From Bdellovibrionaceae bacterium UBA2316 (GTDB taxonomy: Bacteria > Bdellovibrionota > Bdellovibrionia > Bdellovibrionales > Bdellovibrionaceae): a stretch of DNA of 44,622 nucleotides. This document shows positions 17,078-25,375 of this stretch, piece by piece; within the stretch, counting starts at the first letter, position 1, and the number at the start of each line of letters is the position of its first letter. The position numbers were made by a program, and so were the translations under genes. The stretch covers positions 1 through 44,622 of the forward strand of contig DDVI01000071.1 of assembly GCA_002345205.1 (NCBI GenBank), given 5' to 3'. Below the pieces are notes generated by a model. The model searched no databases. It saw only the letters and a program-made list of their open reading frames with translations, and was not told the DNA's origin.

Positions 17078-17716
17078 ATGTTTATTATTAGTTCATTAGA
17101 GATTTTGTTTAAAGAAGGCGGGATGACGGCTTTCTTTATCGTGGGTAGTGGTCTGGCTTTAATTATCTTGGCCATCACAAAAATTAACTACCTTTATTTC
17201 CGTTTGCGTCCAGCCGGCGACAATAACCTAAAAGAAATTAGTAAGTTGGTTCTGAAAAAGGAATACACTACGGCGATCCAAGTATGTAATGGCGCTAGAA
17301 ATGTTCCGGAATTTGATGTTATTAAATCAGGTTTAATGGCCGTCGATGGTGGTCGTGAAGCGATGAAATCATCGTTAGGATCTGCGGTGGTTGAAGTTAT
17401 GAAGAACTGTGAAAAAGGGATTCAGTTTATTTCCCTTATTGCCAGTGTGGCGACTCTATTGGGTCTACTTGGTACAATTTCCGGTCTAATGAAAACATTC
17501 GCTGCTTTAAGAGACATCGATCCAGCGAAAAAAGCTGAATTGCTGGGTACTGGTATTTCGGAAGCCATGACGGCGACGGCAGCGGGTCTAATCGTGGGTA
17601 TCTCTGCGATGGTAGTTTATACACTATGCACTCAAAAGATCGATCAGATCGTTGGACAGAGTAAAAAAACGGGCTTTGATTTAATCACGCTAGTTGAGCA
17701 AAGTGAAAGGTCATGA
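17078..17716 (+). CDS. TolQ/ExbB/MotA-family motor subunit, AglR-like (cluster 2)
   Basis: The product has 212 residues in the three-helix TolQ layout: helix 1 at about 15-35, helix 2 at about 120-145 (ATLLGLLGTISGLMKTF), helix 3 at about 165-190 (MTATAAGLIVGISAMVVYTL). The GLLGTIxG and TAxGL motor signatures match the cluster 1 subunit, and GISEAM/GISHAL align just before helix 3. GAGGAG at about 17065-17070 gives a strong ribosome binding site. The stop overlaps the next ATG by 4 bases. Here the motor genes come directly after the barrel gene instead of closing the cluster. Confidence 0.82.
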   Translation: MFIISSLEILFKEGGMTAFFIVGSGLALIILAITKINYLYFRLRPAGDNNLKEISKLVLKKEYTTAIQVCNGARNVPEFDVIKSGLMAVDGGREAMKSSLGSAVVEVMKNCEKGIQFISLIASVATLLGLLGTISGLMKTFAALRDIDPAKKAELLGTGISEAMTATAAGLIVGISAMVVYTLCTQKIDQIVGQSKKTGFDLITLVEQSERS

Positions 17717-18237
17717 GTTTAGACAGCACGGAATTACATCGTAGACACGTACCGGAGCCAGAACTGGTTCCTATTTTAGATGCGTTAACATGTATCATCT
17801 TTTTCTTGATGTACACGACGACATTTATGGAATTAACGAGCGTTATCTTGCCTCCATCGTCGACGAGTTTGGTGTCTAAAACGGATCAGAGTAAAGGTAT
17901 TCCCGTAATTCCTAAACTGTTTATTGATGTAGTTGATAGAACGATCGTCGTTAAGATGAAGTGGTCTGGTAGTAACCCCGGATCAACAACTAAGAAAATG
18001 GATAGAGCCCAGCCTGAACGCTATTCCCGAGAACTACAGCAAATTGTAGAAACGATGGTGGCGGATTTTGCGGCGAAGTTTCCAGAAGAGAAATCGTTGC
18101 AAGTAGGGGTTTCTGAACGAGGCACCTACCAAGAGTTGATTTCAGTTATGGATGGAGTGACAAAGTCAGTTCCAGATGTGGTGTTGCTTTCGCCGGATGA
18201 CGTAAAAAATATGAACGAGGAAGACAATGGATCTTGA
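17713..18237 (+). CDS. TolR/ExbD-family motor subunit, first of pair (cluster 2)
   Basis: The product has 174 residues. One membrane helix at about 17-42 (ELVPILDALTCIIFFLMYTT) carries the proton-binding Asp-23; the rest is periplasmic, with a Lys/Ser-rich loop (NPGSTTKKMDRAQPE) and the ExbD-type ending GTYQELISVMDGVTKSVPDV. It overlaps the upstream gene by 4 bases and the downstream one by 11, so the three motor subunits are probably translated together. It pairs in order with the 11883-12359 product of cluster 1. Confidence 0.78.
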   Translation: MSLDSTELHRRHVPEPELVPILDALTCIIFFLMYTTTFMELTSVILPPSSTSLVSKTDQSKGIPVIPKLFIDVVDRTIVVKMKWSGSNPGSTTKKMDRAQPERYSRELQQIVETMVADFAAKFPEEKSLQVGVSERGTYQELISVMDGVTKSVPDVVLLSPDDVKNMNEEDNGS

Positions 18238-18700
18238 ATCACTGGATAACCCCCGAAAATATCCGCTAACGCTACAACTAGCTCCAATGATCGATATTTT
18301 CTTTTTGATTATCGTGTTTCTTCTGAAAGCGACAATTGTTGCCGATGTATCAATTGTTTTCCCAAGAGAAATGCATCCACCCATGAGTCGAAGCAAAGAA
18401 ACCTTAGAAACCTTTCCCGAAGTTGTTGTTACGGAAACAGAAATTATTGTCGGAATCATTCATGAAAATCTAAACTTGGCGGAAGTCGAAAAGCTAAGTG
18501 AAGAGAGAGTGAATGAAATTAAAAGTAAAGTTGAGCAATATGTAAAATCTAAAGACGAGAAGGTTCGTTCGCAAGCGACTCACGTCAATTTAATTACATA
18601 TCGTGGAAACAATTACAAAAATATTTTCGCGTCAGTAAAATTTTTGAGAAAGATTGGGTTTCAGTCTGTCGCATTTATTGCTGAAGGAGAAGGTCAATGA
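18227..18700 (+). CDS. TolR/ExbD-family motor subunit, second of pair (cluster 2)
   Basis: The product has 157 residues. The membrane helix at about 16-40 (QLAPMIDIFFLIIVFLLKAT) has Asp-23 in the conserved TolR position. The periplasmic domain includes a charged helix (about 85-110, VEKLSEERVNEIKSKVEQYV) and the ending YKNIFASVKFLRKIGFQSVA, typical of ExbD. It completes a TolQ-TolR-TolR trio as in AglRQS. It overlaps its neighbours by 11 and 4 bases. Confidence 0.78.
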   Translation: MDLESLDNPRKYPLTLQLAPMIDIFFLIIVFLLKATIVADVSIVFPREMHPPMSRSKETLETFPEVVVTETEIIVGIIHENLNLAEVEKLSEERVNEIKSKVEQYVKSKDEKVRSQATHVNLITYRGNNYKNIFASVKFLRKIGFQSVAFIAEGEGQ

Positions 18701-19875
18701 CCTTACTTAGATACGTCATCATACTTTTTCTTTTTGTCGTAGCCGCTGAGGTAAAAGCCCAGAGCTTGCTAAAAAATATTGAACTATTAGAGAAAAACTC
18801 TGATGACGTAGCTATTCGTATTTTGATCCGTAAGAATTTTAAAAGGAAACTAACTGTAAAGGAATGGTTTGAGATTCGTAAGATCCTGGTCAGGCGTCCA
18901 AAGGTTGGCTTTGATGCCATTGCGGCATGGGATAGACAGTTATCTTTGAAAGCGACTGTCCTAGAAAAAGAATCAGACACAGTATTTAGATTTTTAGAAA
19001 AAGCGGACGAAATGGCATTGAACAAAGACTTTGAAAAAAGTTTTGAAATGTATCAGCGTGCCGCTAAGTACTTAAGAACATCAAATAAAGGTCGTATTCC
19101 TAAAGGCAATCAGCAAATCTACCTAAATATTTTGCATCAGATGGCTCGAACTTTATATGCTCAGAAGCGTTTCCGTGAAGCGATGGACGTATACACTTGG
19201 ATTCCTCCTGTGTATCCGCAAATACGTCAGGTTTTGTTCGAAAAAATGTGGGCGGCATTCAGGGCTGGTAAATATGATATGGCTCTAGGTGCGATTGCCT
19301 CGCAGCAGTCGGGATTCTTTTCGGAATTTTTACATCCAGAAAGTTATCTATTGAAAATATATATTTTTAAAAGACTATGTCGTAAAAAAGATTTGGCTTT
19401 CACTATTGACGCTATCAAACAATATTTGGCGAGTTTGAAAAACGGGAAATTTAACTATTTAGAGTGGGCTAAGTCAGATCTATATTATATGTCATTGGCG
19501 CAATTGGTAGAATCTAGTAATTCAAATTCAAAAGCGCAACTTCAATTGGTTAACCAAAAAGAACGTGATGATGAAATTAGGCGTGTGACGGATTCATTGA
19601 AAATTCGCTTCAAAACGTATCGCCCAACGCTTCAGGCTCAGCTTGAACGCGTGTATGGTTACGCATCGCTAGCTCTAAGTAATGATCAGGAGTTCTTAAA
19701 ACCACTTTCTGATTTGCCAGAAGCTAAAGTGTTAGAGAAAAAAGGGTTTGAATTATGGCCAGCCGGCGATGCCGAAGAATGGCTAGATGAAATTGGTAGC
19801 CACGTTTATATTGGGTCTTCGCAATGTAAAACGGAAGCAATGGCACCGGCACCAGCAGAGACGACTAAGCAATGA
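18697..19875 (+). CDS. Periplasmic helical-repeat protein with C-terminal WLDEIG motif (cluster 2)
   Basis: The product has 392 residues, with a signal peptide ending near VKAQ (residues 19-22), helical TPR-like sequence in the middle (MARTLYAQKRFREAMDVYTW, MWAAFRAGKYDMALGAIASQ) and a C-terminal signature, GFELWPAGDAEEWLDEIGSH, with a following Cys. This aligns with the end of the 520-residue cluster 1 protein, showing paralogy; the cluster 2 copy is about 130 residues shorter, mostly in the N-terminal repeats. Both are followed by the long TPR gene. The exact equivalent in Myxococcus (perhaps AglT/GltE) is uncertain. It overlaps both neighbours by 4 bases. Confidence 0.62.
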   Translation: MTLLRYVIILFLFVVAAEVKAQSLLKNIELLEKNSDDVAIRILIRKNFKRKLTVKEWFEIRKILVRRPKVGFDAIAAWDRQLSLKATVLEKESDTVFRFLEKADEMALNKDFEKSFEMYQRAAKYLRTSNKGRIPKGNQQIYLNILHQMARTLYAQKRFREAMDVYTWIPPVYPQIRQVLFEKMWAAFRAGKYDMALGAIASQQSGFFSEFLHPESYLLKIYIFKRLCRKKDLAFTIDAIKQYLASLKNGKFNYLEWAKSDLYYMSLAQLVESSNSNSKAQLQLVNQKERDDEIRRVTDSLKIRFKTYRPTLQAQLERVYGYASLALSNDQEFLKPLSDLPEAKVLEKKGFELWPAGDAEEWLDEIGSHVYIGSSQCKTEAMAPAPAETTKQ

Positions 19876-22800
19876 CGATAACAGGGAAATTTCTATCTAA
19901 AATTTCTATAGGACTAATTGCTGGCTCACTTGTGGGCCAGGTTGCCTATGGGCAAACGGCGCCAAAAACTGCCGGTAAGCGCTTAGATAGTGCGGGTTTA
20001 CAAAATACAGACTCATTAAAAAAGCCTGAAGAGCTTAAAGCCTCGAATCCCAAGAGTAAAAAAGAAACATTAACATCGACGGAACTCAGTAACGATGATC
20101 CATCAAAACTTGAAAAGCAAATTAAAGCTATTCAGCTAATTTTGCGAAATGAAAAAGATAGAAATAAGAAAATTAATTTATACTTACGTTTAAGTTATCT
20201 TCACGTATCCATAGCGAAAAAATATGGTGTTAAGCGTATTAAGGGCGAAAAAGTAAGTAATGTCGAAGCTAAGCACCTAGACGAAGCTGAAAAGATTCTA
20301 TCGTTCTTGTTGAAAAATGTTGAGAACAACAAGCGTATGTTATCGACCCTATACAATATCAAAGGTCTAGTGGCCTATGAATTAGATCAACCAGAAAAAA
20401 CAGTTGATAACTTTTTAAAATCGATCGAATTGAACAACAAAAATACTCAGGCCGAAGTTATGGCTATTTTTATTGGCGAGTATTATTTTGAAGTTGAAAA
20501 ATATGATGACGCGATAAAGTTTTATCAAATGTTTTATCCGCGTATGAATAAAACGCAAAAAGCACTCAGTGATTACAAAGTGGCATGGTCTCTACTTAAT
20601 AAGAAAGAGATAGAGAAAGCAGAAATTCAATTTATTAAAATCATTAAAGAACAGTTAGATCGTGGTATCGCAGAGGACTCATTCAAAGACCTAGCGTTTA
20701 TCTTGACTCAAAACAAAGATGAAGCCGTGTTGATTAACAAAGTGAACTCTTTCTTAACTAACCCAGGCCTAAAAGGTCGTTTATATTATTATTGCTTGTT
20801 GTTCTATTTACAGAACTCAAAAGGTGAGCCGAAGGAAATGGTATTCAAAGAAGTTTTGGCCATTCAAAAGGACCCTTTAGAGATTCTAAAAATCATGAGC
20901 TTGAAAGTTAGTTTTGAAAAGAAAGATATACCATCTCCAGCCATGGTCAACGCAATACTAAATTTGGATAAACGCCTGAAGCTTGTAAAAAAAGAAGTTA
21001 AGGATGCATTTTTTGAAAAGGACGCATTCCAGCTTGAAGATGATTCTGAATTCAATATTAGAACCCATATTGATGCCTATGCGGGCCGGCTAAAAACAGA
21101 AGACAATATGTCAAAGCCGCAATTGGGTGAGCTTGCAGTTAAATTGATTGGGACTCATTTGACTTGGTTCCCAATGTCTAAAAAGCGTGTTCTTTTGTAT
21201 CACCTATGGATTGATACGTGCGTGGATTTGAAAAATTCTCCGTGTTTATTTAATCTGGAAACGCGATTCAAAAATGAAAAAGACTCTGCTGAATCAAGAG
21301 AATTTCTAAAAAAGATTCAAATTGAAATTTTGGCTTTGTATGACGAAGCTTACGAAAAAGATAAAGTTAAACATAAATCGGCATTTATTGGTCGCTTAAA
21401 GACCTTTATCCAAACGTTCCCAAATGATCCGTTAGCATTACGAAGCCAAAAGCGTCTTTTTGGAATTTTATTCACAGAAAAAAACTATGTTGAAGCATTG
21501 CCAATCGGTGAAGCTATATTTAACGGCGAAAAGACCACTGAGAACGCTCAAAAGATTCTTCTTATATTTTTTGAACTACAACGGTATGCGGATGTCCAAA
21601 GTCATCCATTGTATTCGAAATTTTCTTCACCCGAAATTACCGAAGTAAAACGGGAAGCGAGTTTGAAATCAGCGATGCTGAACTCGAATGCTGGAAACTT
21701 CCAAAATTACGAAAATGATATTAAAGCCTATTTACAGACGGCGCCTTCAGAAGATAAAGCAACTGTCGTTTACACAGATTATTTCAAAAAACTAGTAGAA
21801 CTAAATCAGTTTGAAAAGTTGGATCAAGAGTGGAAAGCTCTTCCTGCGGGAATTAAAGTGAAACCAGCGTTTAACTCGATTCGCTCTCAGTTTTTGGACC
21901 AATCATTGAATACGGGTAATTTCTATTTAATGCCGGCATTCTGGATTTACGGTGCAGATAAAAATGCTAATTACCAAGTTTTACTCAACAGAACGATTCA
22001 TAACCAAAAACTGACCGCTGCTGATTTTACCGAGCTAGAAAAGCAAGAACAGGATAAGCGACTGTATCTGCTAAATATCGTTTCATTCACAGATCCTGAA
22101 TCAGTTTATACTCATTTGCGTGCAAAATCTAAAATGAGTACAGAGGAAAAACGTTTAGCGTACACAACGCTTTTACTGATCTATAAGCAATTAACTCCGA
22201 TGCTTAAGGCAGAGGAAGTAAAATTTTTCAAAGAGTTTGTTTCTGAGCTTTCACAAGAAGACAAAGAAGTAGCAATTGAAACAAATATCAAAAATATGGT
22301 TTTTCCGAATGCGAAGATGAGTCCTAAGCAATACGAAAGCTACGTTGTAAACAATGTCGACAATGTGAAGTTCTTAAGAATTAAAGTGTTAAAAGCGGTG
22401 GCGTCGGCAACCTCAAAACAAAAGATTCGTCTTCTAGAAAAAATGGCAAATATTGAATTGAAAATGGCGGAATCGATTAAAAATTCCCCGGCTCCAGCAG
22501 GGCTATCTGAGGCGCAATTGAAAGAGTATCAGGGCGGTTTAGGCGAGATGGCTAAGGAGTACGAGACTCAGGCTGAGAACTTTAAGAAAGCAAAAACAGA
22601 AATCGAGACAAAGCTGACCAAAGACATTGACGATGAAAAGAACAGTCTGTTGCCTCTGAAGACGGCTGAAAGTTTGACACTGAATCGTATAGTGAATCAA
22701 AATGATAACTTCAAAAAGTTGCAAGAGATTTACGAGAAACTTTCTTTAAAAGCGAGTATCATATTTTTAGACAATCTACTCTCTGGTAAAAAAATTGATA

Positions 22801-22937
22801 CAGCGGAATACTACAGTTTAAAGACATGGGTATTTTTTAAATTTGGAATGTCTGAGGCCCATAGAAAGTTGTATCGAGCGGAATTAGAAGCTACGGGACA
22901 ACAGGTGTTGATAGACAAATGGAAGGCGCTACCATGA
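19872..22937 (+). CDS. Large periplasmic TPR protein, GltD/AgmU-like (cluster 2)
   Basis: The product has 1021 residues, a signal peptide (cleavage near AYGQT, residues 26-29), an N-terminal segment AGKRLDSAGLQN comparable to GELFSNVGLENRG in the cluster 1 paralogue, and TPR-like repeats over most of its length. The block NSPAPAGLSEAQLKEYQGG near residue 877 matches NSPLPKGLDPETEKQYREQ in the paralogue. TPR spacing is more degenerate than in cluster 1, so this copy has diverged further. It is a probable periplasmic scaffold joining the motor and outer-membrane parts of machine 2. Its stop overlaps the next ATG (ATGA at 22934). Confidence 0.62.
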   Translation: MTITGKFLSKISIGLIAGSLVGQVAYGQTAPKTAGKRLDSAGLQNTDSLKKPEELKASNPKSKKETLTSTELSNDDPSKLEKQIKAIQLILRNEKDRNKKINLYLRLSYLHVSIAKKYGVKRIKGEKVSNVEAKHLDEAEKILSFLLKNVENNKRMLSTLYNIKGLVAYELDQPEKTVDNFLKSIELNNKNTQAEVMAIFIGEYYFEVEKYDDAIKFYQMFYPRMNKTQKALSDYKVAWSLLNKKEIEKAEIQFIKIIKEQLDRGIAEDSFKDLAFILTQNKDEAVLINKVNSFLTNPGLKGRLYYYCLLFYLQNSKGEPKEMVFKEVLAIQKDPLEILKIMSLKVSFEKKDIPSPAMVNAILNLDKRLKLVKKEVKDAFFEKDAFQLEDDSEFNIRTHIDAYAGRLKTEDNMSKPQLGELAVKLIGTHLTWFPMSKKRVLLYHLWIDTCVDLKNSPCLFNLETRFKNEKDSAESREFLKKIQIEILALYDEAYEKDKVKHKSAFIGRLKTFIQTFPNDPLALRSQKRLFGILFTEKNYVEALPIGEAIFNGEKTTENAQKILLIFFELQRYADVQSHPLYSKFSSPEITEVKREASLKSAMLNSNAGNFQNYENDIKAYLQTAPSEDKATVVYTDYFKKLVELNQFEKLDQEWKALPAGIKVKPAFNSIRSQFLDQSLNTGNFYLMPAFWIYGADKNANYQVLLNRTIHNQKLTAADFTELEKQEQDKRLYLLNIVSFTDPESVYTHLRAKSKMSTEEKRLAYTTLLLIYKQLTPMLKAEEVKFFKEFVSELSQEDKEVAIETNIKNMVFPNAKMSPKQYESYVVNNVDNVKFLRIKVLKAVASATSKQKIRLLEKMANIELKMAESIKNSPAPAGLSEAQLKEYQGGLGEMAKEYETQAENFKKAKTEIETKLTKDIDDEKNSLLPLKTAESLTLNRIVNQNDNFKKLQEIYEKLSLKASIIFLDNLLSGKKIDTAEYYSLKTWVFFKFGMSEAHRKLYRAELEATGQQVLIDKWKALP

Positions 22938-23332
22938 AACTAACTTCAATTCTACTTTGCCTACTATTAGGTTGTGTGTTTGCCCAAGCTCAAGAATCAG
23001 CGGATGGATTAGAATCACTATCTTTACCCGCGGATGAACCTAAGCCAACAACTCCTCCCAAAACTGAACTATCTTTACCTTCGGGAAATACGGCGACGTC
23101 CACTATTTCTAAGTCCCCGAATGCAGCAGCCGTTGGTAAAAAGGAAAACGTCGGTGCGATTTTAGATTTCGAAGGCGAAGTGATCGAGGGTGAACGCCGT
23201 CGTCCAGATCTATTTTTACAAATTTCGATTGATAATATTAAGTTCGATTCTTTGATCTATAACCGAGATGATTTTAACGATTACTTAGAAGTAGATAGGA
23301 AAAGTCGTACGCGATTTTTAAAGATGAAATAA
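22934..23332 (+). CDS. Small secreted protein with FEGE-EG-PDLF motif, CglF/GltF-like (cluster 2)
   Basis: I use ATG 22934, which forms ATGA with the previous stop and opens with a good signal peptide (MKLTSILLCLLLGCVFAQAQ); an earlier ATG at 22919 would put five extra residues before it. The protein has 132 residues. A Ser/Thr/Pro/Lys-rich linker (25-70) leads to the core LDFEGEVIEGERRRPDLFLQ, the same motif as in the 8783-9085 protein, and a basic C-terminus. Cys-19 in the signal peptide sits in LLGCVF and could be read as a lipobox (LLGC), so this copy may be a lipoprotein. The FHA gene follows after one base. Confidence 0.55.
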   Translation: MKLTSILLCLLLGCVFAQAQESADGLESLSLPADEPKPTTPPKTELSLPSGNTATSTISKSPNAAAVGKKENVGAILDFEGEVIEGERRRPDLFLQISIDNIKFDSLIYNRDDFNDYLEVDRKSRTRFLKMK

Positions 23333-23333
23333 T

Positions 23334-25202
23334 ATGAAAGTAATTTTATTTAAAAAAAATCAAAAAGAAATAGGTCGATTAATTCCCGACAAGCGTACAT
23401 TGCTAGTTGGGCGTGCACCGATATGCGATCTTGTTTTACGTAAAGAGGATCTGAAGCCAATTCATTTTACAATTGAATGGATGGGTGAGGGCGCATTTGA
23501 TCCTTATGCTGGTATGTGGTCAGTGGTTGATATTTCTCACAAAGATGTAAATGTAAAAAAGGAATCGTATAGCGGTGAGGCTATGATTCTAATGGAAACA
23601 CCTGTCCAAATTGGTGAGTTCGAAGTTTCAATTGAAGAAGAAAAGCTGGCAGCATCCCCAATTTCCAAAGGGGTTATTCAAAGATCCTTAGATATTGAAA
23701 GTACAGAGTCTGCGGTTATTAGACCTGAAATGGATCGCGTTCTGGAGTTAGTAACGTACAATACAGAAATCGACGTTGTAACATCAGTTAATCATTTTTC
23801 TAAAGATGTTTTATCTAAAGGGATCAAAATTAACTCGCTACCGAAAGTGAATTTTTCGTACTCAGCGCAAACGGCGAATATCGTAACGATCGAAAATCAA
23901 GGCGATGAAAATATCGTTGATTTGTACAATCGTGCTGATCGTATCATTGATAAATTTCAAAATGTTAATGACCGTATTACGGTTGATGAAGACGATTTCT
24001 ATTTATTATATTCACCAGAGAATGCGTATTACATTCGCTGGGTAAACAAGCATGAAGTGCAAGCGCCACCATCGGCTTGGAAAAAAGATCCCGTCGTTGT
24101 AACGTTGATCATTGTTGTTATTTGTATGTTCCTAATGGGAATCGCTATGAAGTTTGTCGATAAACCAGAAACGACGGATATTCCAAAACCTCAACGTGTG
24201 GCTAAAATCGAAGTCCTAGATTTAGAAGTTAAAGCGGAAGAGCCACCGCCCCTTCCAGTCTATGAGCAGGAAGTAAAGAAAGAAGAGCTGAAAACTCCTC
24301 CGCCTGTGGAAAAAGTGGAAGAAGCTAAAACGGCAAAACCGGCCGACAAAGCCGATCCAAATAAAAACAAGCAAGCGAAAGTAGACAAATCAGAAGCTGC
24401 ACCAACTAAGAACAGTCAAGTTCAAGGTAAACGCGCGACCATTAAAAATGTCGACGAAAAGTTAGAACTTTCGCAAGGTCTAAATCAAAAAGGCGAAATT
24501 AAAAATGTTAACACAGTTGGTCTATTAGGTAAATTAGCTGGTGCTAAGAAAACCGGATCTGGCATTAGCGCCGAAGCGGTAATGGCCAAAGTTAAGCCGA
24601 CGGATTCAGCTTCCGGTGATTCAGGAAGAATCCAAGTGTTACAACCACCAACTGGAAAAGTGAACCTGACAAATACCGGTAAAACTCAAGCTAACGATGA
24701 TGATGGACAAGGGCTATCAGCCGCGGCGACAACGTTACAGATGGACAACGTTTCAAAGGGAACAAACATTTCGGGAATGGCGTCATCTAAGGCAACGGGT
24801 AGCGTAGGCACAGGTGCGTTCGGTGGGAATCAGAAAGAAGGCAATGGCTCCATCCAATCATTGGGCGGAACAGTAGCGTTAGAAACTAAATCAATGGAAG
24901 TTCAAGGTGGTCTAACTAAAGAACAAGTTCGGTTGGCTATCTCTGATAACAAACGTGCTCTAAGAAACTGTCACGAGCAATTTTTAACGTATAAAAAAGA
25001 TCTAGGTGGTCGCATCGTTCTTCGCTGGAAAATTAACGGAGAAGGTCCCGTCGACACAATCACAACACAAGCATCCAACACTGCATATCCAAATTTTGAC
25101 TCGTGTGTAACTGATGTAATCAAAAAAATCGTATTCCCAAAAGCACCTAATGGGAACTCGACGGTTGTAATTTACCCATTCTTATTCCAACCAAAACGGT
25201 AA
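23334..25202 (+). CDS. FHA-like - transmembrane - proline-rich - AgmX/PglI C-terminal domain protein, GltG-like (cluster 2)
   Basis: The product has 622 residues with the same domain order as the 9082-11184 protein: FHA-like fold (about 1-102), a second cytoplasmic domain (about 130-245), one membrane helix (252-273), a Glu/Pro/Lys-rich stretch (300-350), a Gly/Thr/Ser-rich region, and an AgmX/PglI TonB-like domain (528-620) with Cys-546 and Cys-591. The FHA module keeps Gly-Arg (26-27) and His-44, but the serine of the SxxH motif is Lys-41, and the loop that should read SxNG is SHKDVN. Phosphopeptide binding is therefore doubtful. It is the last gene of cluster 2; a hairpin terminator follows ten bases after the stop. 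Confidence 0.75.
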   Translation: MKVILFKKNQKEIGRLIPDKRTLLVGRAPICDLVLRKEDLKPIHFTIEWMGEGAFDPYAGMWSVVDISHKDVNVKKESYSGEAMILMETPVQIGEFEVSIEEEKLAASPISKGVIQRSLDIESTESAVIRPEMDRVLELVTYNTEIDVVTSVNHFSKDVLSKGIKINSLPKVNFSYSAQTANIVTIENQGDENIVDLYNRADRIIDKFQNVNDRITVDEDDFYLLYSPENAYYIRWVNKHEVQAPPSAWKKDPVVVTLIIVVICMFLMGIAMKFVDKPETTDIPKPQRVAKIEVLDLEVKAEEPPPLPVYEQEVKKEELKTPPPVEKVEEAKTAKPADKADPNKNKQAKVDKSEAAPTKNSQVQGKRATIKNVDEKLELSQGLNQKGEIKNVNTVGLLGKLAGAKKTGSGISAEAVMAKVKPTDSASGDSGRIQVLQPPTGKVNLTNTGKTQANDDDGQGLSAAATTLQMDNVSKGTNISGMASSKATGSVGTGAFGGNQKEGNGSIQSLGGTVALETKSMEVQGGLTKEQVRLAISDNKRALRNCHEQFLTYKKDLGGRIVLRWKINGEGPVDTITTQASNTAYPNFDSCVTDVIKKIVFPKAPNGNSTVVIYPFLFQPKR

Positions 25203-25211
25203 ATCGGGTCC

Positions 25212-25238
25212 GGGGCTTTGTTAAAGCCCCTAATTATT
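25212..25238 (+). terminator. Rho-independent terminator closing cluster 2
   Basis: GGGGCTTT (25212-25219) and AAAGCCCC (25223-25230) form a perfect 8-bp stem with a 3-base loop, followed by TAATTATT. The U tract is interrupted but the stem is strong and correctly placed ten bases after the stop codon. Confidence 0.7.
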
Positions 25239-25243
25239 CACGC

Positions 25244-25298
25244 TCGTTTGGGGTCGTCGGTTTACGTAAACGGTACGGGGACCCCGAACCCCGAACGA
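25244..25298. repeat. Large hairpin between convergent genes
   Basis: TCGTTTGGGG (25244-25253) pairs with CCCCGAACGA (25289-25298), 10 bp with one G-T pair. Inside lies a perfect 12-base palindrome GTTTACGTAAAC (25260-25271) and GGGGACCCC (25277-25285). The right arm is a tandem CCCCGAA that permits register slip. It is much more G+C-rich than its surroundings. It could be an intergenic repeat element or a transcription barrier; which one cannot be told from a single copy. Confidence 0.5.
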
Positions 25299-25313
25299 AG
25301 AAATTCCGTCTTG

Positions 25314-25350
25314 AAAAATAAAAACCCACTCTCGCTGCCGACTGTGGGTT
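25314..25350 (-). terminator. Rho-independent terminator for the GYF/PilZ gene
   Basis: Read on the minus strand, AACCCAC (25350-25344) and GTGGGTT (25329-25323) form a 7-bp stem with a 14-base loop, followed by TTTTATTTTT. It lies 26 bases after the minus-strand stop codon at 25376. Confidence 0.7.
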
Positions 25351-25375
25351 GAAAAAAAATCTGTTGTTGTAAATT

